From contig CAMHCZ010000049.1 of assembly GCA_946183755.1 (NCBI GenBank), forward strand, positions 1 through 11,080: DNA of 11,080 nucleotides. Reading direction: 5' to 3'. This DNA comes from an uncultured bacterium. GTDB taxonomy: Bacteria > Bacteroidota > Bacteroidia > Bacteroidales > Paludibacteraceae. Under the pieces are notes generated by a model. That model was not told the origin of the DNA. It was given only the letters and a program-made list of their open reading frames with translations, and ran no database searches. A program made the translations under genes and the position numbers. Shown here in pieces: positions 1-6,326 of the stretch; position 1 is the stretch's first letter, and each line of letters starts with the position of its first letter.

Positions 1-64
1 TATTTGGCGGAGTTTTTTGCTTAATTCGTGAAAAAGTTATTGCAGCAGATGCTTGTGTTTTCAT
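1..64 (-). CDS. Possible N-terminal fragment of an unidentified gene running off the left edge
   Basis: A minus-strand ATG at 62-64 opens a frame that stays open for 21 codons to the window edge (it begins MKTQASAAITFSRIKQ). A purine-rich stretch precedes the ATG, and the argG terminator lies about 75 bases upstream, so a new transcript here is plausible. I see no exact TAnnTTTG promoter element; the nearest approach is CTTTG around 84-90. The fragment is too short to assign a family, and it does not resemble the N-terminus of ArgC, which might have been expected after argG. It may be spurious. Confidence 0.25.
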   Translation of the reverse strand, partial: MKTQASAAITFSRIKQKTPPN

Positions 65-140
65 TTGCCTCTTCTTTTCCTCTGCAAAGAACTTTGTTTT
101 GTGTTACTCCCGCGTTGCACCGCTGTTACAATGGCGTTAC

Positions 141-181
141 AAAAACAACAAAGGCCGGCATCGCTGCCGACCTTGTGTTGT
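141..181 (-). terminator. Rho-independent terminator of the argR-GNAT-argG operon
   Basis: It lies just after the argG stop codon. On the minus strand a 10-bp stem (one G-U pair) closes a GCGA tetraloop, between 151-160 and 165-174. After a single bulged base the stem extends by six more pairs (145-150 with 176-181). A short T tract follows (141-145). A GNRA-type loop, long stem and T tract make this a convincing intrinsic terminator. Confidence 0.85.
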
Positions 182-199
182 GACAAATGTATTTATGTG

Positions 200-1396
200 T
201 TATTCTTTGCCGTTTCTCTTCTGCACGTTGTGGTAGATTTTCATCTGGTTGCCGAGTATCTTTGTAAATCCCTTCACGTCGTCGGCTGTCCATGCCTTCA
301 CTACCTCTCCGTACTCGCCGAAGTCGCTTCTCATCAGGTCGAAGTCGGTCTCTACGCCTACGAGTGTGTATGAGTAAGGGCGGAGATTGATGATTACCCT
401 TCCTGTTACGTTTCTCTGTGAGCTCTCGAGCATAGCCTCCATGTCTCTCATCACTGGCTCAAGATACTGTGCCTCGTGCAGGAACATTCCGTACCATGTG
501 CCGATCTGGTCCTTCCAGTACTGCTGCCACTTGGTCAGAGTGTGCTTCTCGAGCATCTTGTGTGCGTTGATTATGAGGATCGCTCCTGCTGCCTCGAATC
601 CTACACGGCCCTTGATGCCGATGATTGTGTCGCCGATGTGCATGTCGCGGCCGATTCCGTACTCAGAGCCCAGTCTGTTCACTTCGTTGATGGCAGCGAT
701 CTTGTCGTCGTACTTCTTTCCGTTCACGCCGGCTATCTCTCCGTTCACGAAGTCGATAGTCATCTGGCTCTCTTCCTTCTTTGTCACCTGGCTTGGGTAA
801 GCCTCCTCTGGCAGAGTCTCGTTGGACTTGAGTGTCTCCTTGCCGCCGACTGATGTTCCCCACAGACCTTTGTTTATAGAGTACTCGAGCTTCTTGAAGT
901 CAGCCACATATCCGTGCTCTTTCAGGTAGTTTATCTCGTAGTCTCTTGTCAGCTCCATGTCGCGTGTAGGAGTGATAATCTCGATTTCAGGGGCGAGAAT
1001 CTGGAATGTCAGGTCGAAACGCACCTGGTCGTTTCCTGCGCCAGTCGAACCGTGAGCCACAGCGTCGGCGCCTATCTTCTTTGCGTACTCGATTATGGCT
1101 ATAGCCTGGAAAATTCTCTCAGAGCTTACTGAGATTGGGTAAGTTCCGTTTCTCAGCACGTTGCCGAACACCATGTACTTGATGCTCTTGTTGTAATAGT
1201 CCTTAGTCACGTCCAGGGAAGCGTGGCTTGCCACTCCGAGCTTCTTTGCCTTTTCTTCTATCACCTTGAGCTCTTCAGCGTCGAAACCTCCTGTGTTTGC
1301 GAGTGCTGTGTGTACTTCGTAACCCTGTTCTTTCAGATACATAGCGCAGAATGAAGTGTCCAATCCGCCGCTGAATGCTAATAATACTTTTTTCAT
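200..1396 (-). CDS. argG: Argininosuccinate synthase
   Basis: This cytoplasmic enzyme joins citrulline and aspartate, using ATP, to make argininosuccinate, the penultimate step of arginine synthesis. The 398-residue product has the usual length. Seen in the sequence: the N-type ATP pyrophosphatase loop SGGLDTS (residues 9-15), the HGSTGAGNDQVRF block (115-127) that contributes to citrulline/aspartate binding, and a YSINKGLWGTSVGGKE stretch (172-187) typical of the synthetase domain. The GSTGAGND wording differs from the GCTGKGND form found in many bacteria, as expected for a diverged Bacteroidetes branch. It is the last gene of the argR-GNAT-argG operon, 37 bases after the GNAT stop, and is followed by a strong terminator. 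ArgR repression of the operon is likely but inferred. Confidence 0.97.
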   Translation of the reverse strand: MKKVLLAFSGGLDTSFCAMYLKEQGYEVHTALANTGGFDAEELKVIEEKAKKLGVASHASLDVTKDYYNKSIKYMVFGNVLRNGTYPISVSSERIFQAIAIIEYAKKIGADAVAHGSTGAGNDQVRFDLTFQILAPEIEIITPTRDMELTRDYEINYLKEHGYVADFKKLEYSINKGLWGTSVGGKETLKSNETLPEEAYPSQVTKKEESQMTIDFVNGEIAGVNGKKYDDKIAAINEVNRLGSEYGIGRDMHIGDTIIGIKGRVGFEAAGAILIINAHKMLEKHTLTKWQQYWKDQIGTWYGMFLHEAQYLEPVMRDMEAMLESSQRNVTGRVIINLRPYSYTLVGVETDFDLMRSDFGEYGEVVKAWTADDVKGFTKILGNQMKIYHNVQKRNGKE

Positions 1397-1433
1397 TGTT
1401 TTTCTTTATGTTATGTTGTTTGTTGTTTTTGTT

Positions 1434-2126
1434 TTAATGTTCAATGTCTTTGTTCTTGCCCTTGTAAGTGCCGTTGGCTATGGGGAGCGAGAAAATCTTC
1501 CTCAGCGCGTTCTTCCATTTTTCTATTTTGCTCTCTTTCGCTTCCTCCTTTTTCTTCCAAGGCATCTCGTTGCCCACGTGCTCAGCTGGGTCGTAGAGCA
1601 TTCCTGTGCACAGACATCTTGTGTAGTTGTTTCTCTTCAGCACATCGAAGTTTATGCACGCCTCGCACTCCTTCCAGTATTCAGGGTCGTCGGTCAGTTC
1701 GGAGAATGTCACAGGGCGGTAGCCTATTTCTGTGTTTATTTTCATCACGGCAAGGCCTGTTGTTATGCCGAAGATCTTGGCGTCTGGGAACTTCGTGCGC
1801 GAGAGCTCGAATGCGCGGTGCTTGATGGCTTTGGCGAGTCCCATTCCTCTGAACTCTGGGCTGACGATGAGTCCTGAGTTGGCAACGAACTTCTTGTTGC
1901 TCCAAGTCTCCACGTAGCAGAATCCAGCCCACTGTCCGTTGACGAAGGCGATGATGGCGTTCCCGTCCTTCATCTTCTGCAGGATGTAGTCGTGGGTGCG
2001 GCTTGCGATGCCCGTGCCTCTTGCCTTGGCGGCTTTGGCAACCGTTTCGAGAATAAGGTCAACGTAGCCGTAGTGAGCCTCGTTGGCTATCATTATTTCT
2101 ATGTTTGGACTCTTTTCTTCTTTCAT
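1434..2126 (-). CDS. GNAT-family N-acyltransferase embedded in the arginine operon
   Basis: A 230-residue cytoplasmic protein with a GNAT fold in its first ~150 residues. The acyl-CoA binding motif A is visible as VSPEFRGMGLAKAI (88-101, pyrophosphate loop FRGMGL). It has an unusual C-terminal extension with two cysteine pairs, CEAC (154-157) and CLC (171-173), which could bind zinc, and ends in a Lys-rich tail. It sits 13 bases after argR and 37 before argG, so it is almost certainly co-transcribed and has a job in arginine synthesis. A reasonable inference is that it acylates glutamate, the first step of the pathway, as acetyl- or succinyl-glutamate synthase; Bacteroides fragilis is known to use N-succinylornithine in this pathway. 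The substrate cannot be read from the sequence; an unrelated acetyltransferase role is possible. Confidence 0.85.
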   Translation of the reverse strand: MKEEKSPNIEIMIANEAHYGYVDLILETVAKAAKARGTGIASRTHDYILQKMKDGNAIIAFVNGQWAGFCYVETWSNKKFVANSGLIVSPEFRGMGLAKAIKHRAFELSRTKFPDAKIFGITTGLAVMKINTEIGYRPVTFSELTDDPEYWKECEACINFDVLKRNNYTRCLCTGMLYDPAEHVGNEMPWKKKEEAKESKIEKWKNALRKIFSLPIANGTYKGKNKDIEH

Positions 2127-2139
2127 TTTTATGCTATGG

Positions 2140-2598
2140 TTATTCTATTACTTTCAGTTTCTCGATTATCTTGCCGAGTTCGGAAATCATGTCCTCCCTC
2201 TTGGTGTTTTCCTTTGTCACGAGCAGTATCGTGTCGTCGCCGGCTATTGAGCCGATTATGCTGCTTATTCCAGCCTCGTCGATGTCGAGCGCCAGTCCGC
2301 TGGCGTATCCGGCTTTGGTCTTCAGCACGGCTATGTTGCCCGAGAACTCCACTGTCACTTCGCCTACAGCGAGCACGCTTCTCTTCTTCTGCGGGTCTTC
2401 CGGCATCTTGTACTCGTACTTGCCCTCTTTGTTGAGATGCTTCACAATCCTCAGTGCCTTCAGGTCTCTTGACAATGTCGCCTGCGTCAGGTCGAAACCT
2501 CTGTCCTTGAGCGCCTTGAGCAAGTCGTCCTGATTTCCCACCAGTTCATTGCTTATTATGTCCACAATGTTTTCCCTTCTGTCTGTCTTGCTTTTCAT
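2140..2598 (-). CDS. argR: Arginine repressor ArgR
   Basis: Arginine-responsive transcription factor of 152 residues, the usual family length. The N-terminal winged-helix domain (about 1-70) contains the recognition motif TQATLSRDL (38-46), with the Ser-Arg pair characteristic of ArgR/AhrC. The C-terminal oligomerisation and arginine-binding domain (about 80-150) carries GSIAGDDTIL (116-125), where the two aspartates bind arginine in known hexamers. It is the first gene of the operon with the GNAT and argG, so the operon probably represses itself when arginine is plentiful. ARG-box-like sequences upstream (2705-2722, 2777-2794) fit autoregulation. The start is preceded by an AGAAGAG stretch. 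Confidence 0.95.
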   Translation of the reverse strand: MKSKTDRRENIVDIISNELVGNQDDLLKALKDRGFDLTQATLSRDLKALRIVKHLNKEGKYEYKMPEDPQKKRSVLAVGEVTVEFSGNIAVLKTKAGYASGLALDIDEAGISSIIGSIAGDDTILLVTKENTKREDMISELGKIIEKLKVIE

Positions 2599-2698
2599 CT
2601 CTTCTTGTTTTGAATATTTATTCTTGCTTGTTGTCGGCTTTTCCTATGTCTTTGCCGCTGGAAAAAACATTGAAATGCTCTTGAAACATTAGTGTTTG

Positions 2699-2706
2699 CA
2701 AAAGTA
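2699..2706 (-). promoter_or_regulatory. Probable -7 promoter element of the argR operon
   Basis: On the minus strand this reads TACTTTTG followed by C, an exact match to the Bacteroidetes -7 consensus TAnnTTTG. No TTTG lies 19-21 bases upstream, so the -33 half is weak or absent. Transcription would begin near 2692, giving a leader of roughly 95 bases before argR. Confidence 0.55.
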
Positions 2707-2722
2707 TGCATAAAAATGAATT
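2705..2722. promoter_or_regulatory. Candidate ArgR operator overlapping the argR promoter
   Basis: An 18-bp imperfect palindrome, TATGCAT-AAAA-ATGAATT, with five of seven arm positions symmetrical. Length and layout (7-4-7, with TG near the outer ends) resemble the 18-bp ARG box of other bacteria. It overlaps the first two bases of the -7 element, where a repressor would block polymerase. The assignment is by position and similarity only. Confidence 0.4.
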
Positions 2723-2776
2723 GTTATAGCGCATGTCTGCATATTTATTTTTAAAAACGCAAAAAAACTTTATATA

Positions 2777-2794
2777 TATGCAAGATTTTGCATA
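2777..2794. promoter_or_regulatory. Perfect 18-bp palindrome, candidate distal ArgR box
   Basis: TATGCAA-GATT-TTGCATA is a perfect inverted repeat with 7-bp arms and a 4-bp spacer, the same size and layout as an ARG box (TGAAT-N4-ATTCA in Escherichia coli, here TGCAA-N4-TTGCA). It lies about 70 bp upstream of the argR promoter and ends where the terminator of the SH3 gene begins. It may be an auxiliary operator for looping or cooperative ArgR binding, or the site of another regulator. Confidence 0.4.
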
Positions 2795-2822
2795 AAAAAA
2801 GCCCCGCCGAAGCGAGGCCTTT
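2794..2822 (-). terminator. Rho-independent terminator of the L,D-transpeptidase/Spm/SH3 operon
   Basis: On the minus strand an 11-bp stem (2797-2807 with 2812-2822, two G-U pairs) closes a TTCG tetraloop on a C-G pair, followed by a run of seven T. It lies 22 bases beyond the SH3 gene stop and insulates the arginine operon from upstream transcription. Confidence 0.9.
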
Positions 2823-2844
2823 ATGTTTGATTTTGTCTTTTGTG

Positions 2845-3396
2845 TTACTTCACAGTGCTTATGTATGAGAAGTCTTTAGACACATAGTAGCTTCCGTTGT
2901 TGTACTTCACGATGAACCATCCGTCCTCTTCGCCCTGATACTCGAGCTTAGCGCCCTTGGCTGGCGACACCTGTTCGCCCTTTGAGTTCTTCAGGTAGCT
3001 ATAGTCGGTTCCTGGACCGAGACGCAGACGAACGCCTGTTCCGCTTATCACTACGACCTTCTTGGCTGGCTTAGCTGCAGTTGGCTTGGCGCCGTTCTGT
3101 ATGTAAGCGAAGTCCTTTGACACATAGTAGCTGTTGTCATTGAATTCCACTCTGTACCAGTCGCCGTACTCGCCCTGATACTCGAGCTTAGCGCCCTTGG
3201 CTGGCGACACTTGCTGTCCCTTGTCGTTGGTCAGGTAGTCGTAGTCGGTTCCAGGGCCGAGGCGCAGACGCACTCCCGTTCCGCTTATCACTACAACTTT
3301 CGACTGTGCCAAAGCCTCTGTCAGAGAGCCGGCTGCTATGAACAAGCCAAGCACAAGCATGATTCTGCTTAAGATTGAAATTGATTTCTTTTTCAT
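2845..3396 (-). CDS. Secreted protein with two tandem SH3b (bacterial SH3) repeats
   Basis: A 183-residue protein with an N-terminal signal peptide (basic KKK, hydrophobic 8-24, likely cleavage after ALA near 30). The mature part is two near-identical SH3b units, about residues 33-99 and 113-179, joined by an Ala/Lys/Pro linker (100-112). Each contains VVVISGTGVRLRLGPGTDY, VSPAKGAKLEYQGE and SYYVSKDF blocks; the R-L-GPGTDY core is the hallmark of SH3b domains. Such domains usually bind peptidoglycan peptides, so a periplasmic wall-binding role is likely. It has no catalytic domain. It is the last gene of an operon, 36 bases after the Spm fusion, behind an L,D-transpeptidase, and followed by a strong terminator. 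Confidence 0.8.
   Translation of the reverse strand: MKKKSISILSRIMLVLGLFIAAGSLTEALAQSKVVVISGTGVRLRLGPGTDYDYLTNDKGQQVSPAKGAKLEYQGEYGDWYRVEFNDNSYYVSKDFAYIQNGAKPTAAKPAKKVVVISGTGVRLRLGPGTDYSYLKNSKGEQVSPAKGAKLEYQGEEDGWFIVKYNNGSYYVSKDFSYISTVK
2860..3300 (-). repeat. Direct repeat of 240-bp period inside the SH3b gene
   Basis: The two SH3b units (2860-3060 and 3100-3300) align at exactly 240 bases offset. Long stretches are identical at DNA level: 41 bases at 2930-2970 and 3170-3210, and 17 bases at 3038-3054 and 3278-3294. Flanking parts differ, often at third codon positions. This points to an internal duplication, with possible later gene conversion. Confidence 0.9.
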
Positions 3397-3432
3397 GTTT
3401 TCGTTTGTTTTGGTTATTATTTTAGGTTAATG

Positions 3433-4662
3433 CTATCCGAAGAACAAGTAGCACAGGAGCACCGCCGCAATCATGCCTGCGACATCGGCCAGAAGTCCTG
3501 TGGCTACGGCGTATCTGTATTTCTTAATGCCTACGCTGCCGAAGTATATGGCGAGTATGTAGAATGTCGTGTCGGTAGAGCCTTGCAGTATGCTCGCCAA
3601 GTGTCCGACGAACGAGTCTGGTCCGAACGAGTTGAAGCATTCTATCATCATGCCTCTGGCGCCGGCACCGTTGAGCGGCTTCATCAGCGCCACCGGTATC
3701 GCTCCCACGAAGTCGCTGTTGAATCCCAACCACTCCACAAATCGGCTCACGCCGTCCTGCAGCATGGTCAATGCGCCCGATGCCCTGAACACGCCGATGG
3801 CGGCAAGTATGGCGACGCAGTACGGGATGAGGCTTACGGCTATGTGGAATCCGCCTTTCGCTCCCTCCACGAACGAGTCATAAACGTTGATTTTCTTTCT
3901 GACGCCGGAGTACAGGAAGAACATGATGCAGCCCAGAATCAGGATGCTCGTGAGCACTCGGCAGAATATCTGCATCTGCTCGCTGTCTAAGGAGCTGACG
4001 GCTGTGAATATGCCTGCCACGAAAAGCGATATGCCGGCGAATGTCGCGAGTATCGTCTTGTTCAGCAGGTTTATCTTCTGTATGGCGCATACGGTCAGCA
4101 GTCCGACGAGTGTCGAGCACATGGTCGTCAGTAGCAGTGGAATGAAGATGTCGGTCGGGTCGGCTGCTCCGAACTTCGACCTGTATGCCATTATTGACAC
4201 GGGGATGATGGTCAGTCCTGATGTGTTGAGCGTCAGGAACATTATCATGGAGTTGCTGGCAGTGTCCTTCTGCTTGTTTATGGACTGCATCTCCTGCATG
4301 GCCTTCAGTCCGATAGGTGTGGCGGCGTTGTCCAGTCCCAGCATGTTCGCCGATATGTTCATGAAGAGTGACGACAGGGCAGGGTGGTCCTTGGGTATTT
4401 CTGGAAACAGCTTCACCAGCACAGGCGAGAGCTTTTTCGCGAGGCGGTTTATCAGGCCGCTGTCTTCGCCCACCTTCATCACGCCCATCCAGAATGTCAG
4501 CGTGCCGGTGAGTCCGATGGTCATGTCGAACGCCAGATTGGACATGCTGAATATCGAATCCATCATCTCCGGCATAGCGTTGAAGTCGCCAAGGAAAAGC
4601 TTGACAACTCCTATTATCACGCCGATGGTGAAGAGTCCTATCCAGATGTAGTTTAACGCCAT
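3433..4662 (-). CDS. SpmA-SpmB fusion (nucleoside-recognition 'Gate' domain membrane protein)
   Basis: A 409-residue inner-membrane protein with roughly ten hydrophobic segments. The N-terminal half matches SpmA (NISANMLGLDNAATPIGLKAMQEMQ region, residues 102-126, and LNTSGLTIIPVSIMAYR, 145-161). The C-terminal half matches SpmB (FVEGAKGGFHIAVSLIPY, 264-281; VFRASGAL, 291-298; GSTDTTFYILAIYFGSVG, 361-378). In Bacillus these are two spore maturation proteins of under 200 residues each; here they are one chain. This genome group does not sporulate, so the role must be different, possibly transport or a wall-related function. It lies 22 bases after the L,D-transpeptidase and 36 before the SH3b gene, so a shared envelope role is inferred. 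The transported substrate, if any, is unknown. Confidence 0.88.
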   Translation of the reverse strand: MALNYIWIGLFTIGVIIGVVKLFLGDFNAMPEMMDSIFSMSNLAFDMTIGLTGTLTFWMGVMKVGEDSGLINRLAKKLSPVLVKLFPEIPKDHPALSSLFMNISANMLGLDNAATPIGLKAMQEMQSINKQKDTASNSMIMFLTLNTSGLTIIPVSIMAYRSKFGAADPTDIFIPLLLTTMCSTLVGLLTVCAIQKINLLNKTILATFAGISLFVAGIFTAVSSLDSEQMQIFCRVLTSILILGCIMFFLYSGVRKKINVYDSFVEGAKGGFHIAVSLIPYCVAILAAIGVFRASGALTMLQDGVSRFVEWLGFNSDFVGAIPVALMKPLNGAGARGMMIECFNSFGPDSFVGHLASILQGSTDTTFYILAIYFGSVGIKKYRYAVATGLLADVAGMIAAVLLCYLFFG

Positions 4663-4684
4663 ATATTAAGATGTCGTGTTGTTC

Positions 4685-5500
4685 CTACTTTGTAATCTTG
4701 AATTCCACAGGAGCCTGCTGTATCTGCTCGTTGCTGAGCGTTTTGCTTGGGTCGAGATGGCGCTTTCTTACGATGTTCTGCTTCTCGAATGCGCGTGTCT
4801 CAAACGGCAGGTCGTCTTTGTCCTCGGCTTTTATGACAACCTTCATGCCTACGAACGCATAGTTCTTTCTCAGGTCGATGATGTCCTCGTCTTTCAGTCG
4901 GATGCAGCCTTCGCTGGCTCTGCCAGGCACGCTCTCCTCGTTGTTAGTGCTGCCGTGTATGCCGATTCCCTTGTGCGGGTCGGTCAGCAGGCGCAGGAAG
5001 TAGTTGCCGTAGCTCTTTATAGCGCCGCGTCCGTCGCCGAAGTCATGCACCCATGATGACGCGTCTTTGATTTCGGTGATTTTGAAAGGGTGGAGCATTG
5101 TGCAGTGAGGAGTCTTCATGTCGCCTCTCTGCTGCTTGTTGCCTTTCTTCTGGCTGAAGGCGCAGTCGTAGCGCGCGAGCAGTACCGTGTCGGCCCCCTG
5201 TCCTTCATACACATATAAGTAATAGTCCTTCTTGGACATCACGATGAATCTGTTCGCCTGGTTCTTTCTCAGCTCCGGATGCGAGATTCTCTCGTCGCCG
5301 GCTATTCTGATTGTGCGTTTGCCGTGGTCTATGCCGACCATTTCTCTTACGTCGTCGGTGTATGCTGTGGCTGTGCCGTTAGTCTTGGCTGAAGTGTCGG
5401 CCGATGTGCCGTTGTCTGTGTTTGAGTTGTTTGCTGAGCATCCGTAAACACCGATGTTCAGGCCTAATATTGCAATGATTGCGGTTTTGTTGAGTTTCAT
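4685..5500 (-). CDS. L,D-transpeptidase (YkuD domain) lipoprotein
   Basis: A 271-residue envelope enzyme of the family that forms 3-3 cross-links in peptidoglycan or attaches proteins to it. The N-terminus has a signal peptide ending in a lipobox-like VYGC (Cys21), followed by a Ser/Asn/Thr-rich linker (22-48) with no acidic cluster after the cysteine, so it is probably held in the periplasm rather than on the cell surface. The YkuD domain (about 85-225) carries GIHGSTNNEES (180-190) and GRASEGCIRL (193-202): His182 and Cys199 are the expected catalytic pair, with the conserved Ser, Gly and Arg around the cysteine. About 45 residues follow the domain. It is the first gene of the operon with the SpmA-SpmB fusion and the SH3b protein. 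The physiological substrate is not determined. Confidence 0.93.
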   Translation of the reverse strand: MKLNKTAIIAILGLNIGVYGCSANNSNTDNGTSADTSAKTNGTATAYTDDVREMVGIDHGKRTIRIAGDERISHPELRKNQANRFIVMSKKDYYLYVYEGQGADTVLLARYDCAFSQKKGNKQQRGDMKTPHCTMLHPFKITEIKDASSWVHDFGDGRGAIKSYGNYFLRLLTDPHKGIGIHGSTNNEESVPGRASEGCIRLKDEDIIDLRKNYAFVGMKVVIKAEDKDDLPFETRAFEKQNIVRKRHLDPSKTLSNEQIQQAPVEFKITK

Positions 5501-5522
5501 TTAATTATTTTTTTTAGTGATG

Positions 5523-5530
5523 CAAAAATA
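5523..5530 (-). promoter_or_regulatory. Probable -7 promoter element of the L,D-transpeptidase operon
   Basis: The minus strand reads TATTTTTG followed by CA, an exact TAnnTTTG match 22 bases before the start codon. No TTTG is found at the expected -33 spacing. The leader would be only about 15 bases. Confidence 0.5.
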
Positions 5531-5578
5531 ATTAAAAATGATTATTCGCATTGTATGCAGTTATAACTTTATTGCAAT

Positions 5579-5609
5579 AAAAAAGGCGCTCCGTAAAAGG
5601 AACGCCTTT
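5579..5609 (-). terminator. Rho-independent terminator of efp
   Basis: On the minus strand an 11-bp stem (5582-5592 with 5599-5609, one T-G pair) closes a six-base loop and runs into a six-T tract. It lies 20 bases after the efp stop codon. Confidence 0.9.
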
Positions 5610-5629
5610 GCTGTATTGTGTTTTTGCGA

Positions 5630-6196
5630 TTATGCCTTAACACGCTCAACGTAAGATCCGTCTCTTGTGTCAACCTTGATCTTCTCGCCCTGGTTGATGA
5701 ACAGAGGAACTCTCACCTTAGCGCCAGTCTCGACAGTCGCGTCCTTCATTGCGTTAGTCGCTGTGTCGCCCTTCAGGCCTGGCTCTGTGTAAGTGATCTC
5801 GAGAGTTACGATTGTAGGAACGTCAACGTAGAGAACTGTCTCAGACTCTGCGTGAACGACAACCTCGCACATCTCGCCTTCCTTCAGGTAGTCAACGCCG
5901 TTGATGAGGTTCTTTTGTATGATGATCTGCTCGAAGCTCTCTGTGTCCATGAATGTGTAACCCATGTCGTCGTTGTAGAGATACTGGTATGAGCGTCTTT
6001 CGATTCTTACATCGTTGATCTTGATGCCTGCGTTAAGAGTCTTCTCTATTACGAGACCTGTCTTTACGTTCTTCAGCTTTGTTCTTACGAATGCAGGACC
6101 CTTGCCTGGCTTTACGTGAAGGAACTCTACAACATAGTAGTACTGGCCGTCGAACTCGAGGCACATTCCGTTTTTGATATCCGCTGTTTTAGCCAT
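5630..6196 (-). CDS. efp: Elongation factor P
   Basis: Translation factor that binds between the P and E sites of the ribosome and rescues stalling at consecutive prolines. The 188-residue length is standard. Seen: the N-terminal KOW-like domain with the tip loop HVKPGKGPAF (27-36), the central OB domain, and the C-terminal OB domain with the family signature KDATVETGAKVRVPLFINQG region (about 151-170). The tip residue that enters the peptidyl-transferase centre is Lys32, within a PGKGP loop; no modification enzyme gene (EpmA, EpmB, EarP) is nearby. A complete promoter lies upstream and a strong terminator downstream, so it is probably transcribed alone. Confidence 0.97.
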   Translation of the reverse strand: MAKTADIKNGMCLEFDGQYYYVVEFLHVKPGKGPAFVRTKLKNVKTGLVIEKTLNAGIKINDVRIERRSYQYLYNDDMGYTFMDTESFEQIIIQKNLINGVDYLKEGEMCEVVVHAESETVLYVDVPTIVTLEITYTEPGLKGDTATNAMKDATVETGAKVRVPLFINQGEKIKVDTRDGSYVERVKA

Positions 6197-6269
6197 AAAA
6201 AGTTTTTCTTAAAGTTTTTATTATAATTCTTGTTTATGCGATTTCCGCTATCTGCTTATTTGCAGACTG

Positions 6270-6300
6270 CAAAAGTATAAAAATCACCGGACTACGCAAA
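6270..6300 (-). promoter_or_regulatory. Bacteroidetes-type promoter of efp
   Basis: The minus strand has TTTG (6297-6300), a spacer of exactly 19 bases, then TACTTTTG (6270-6277). Both halves and the spacing match the consensus TTTG-N19-21-TAnnTTTG. Initiation near 6263 gives a leader of about 67 bases. This is the best promoter match in the window. Confidence 0.8.
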
Positions 6301-6326
6301 TCTTCTCTTTCACTTTTTTTAGTTTA

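Noticed and set aside
53..373. A 106-codon plus-strand frame at the left edge
   Set aside because: It runs through the argG terminator and the antisense of the argG C-terminus; the composition is Cys/Leu/Val-rich as in shadow frames.
3887..4651. A 254-codon plus-strand frame opposite the SpmA-SpmB gene
   Set aside because: It is the mirror of a strongly hydrophobic gene, giving a Ser/Met/Ile-rich product without family resemblance.
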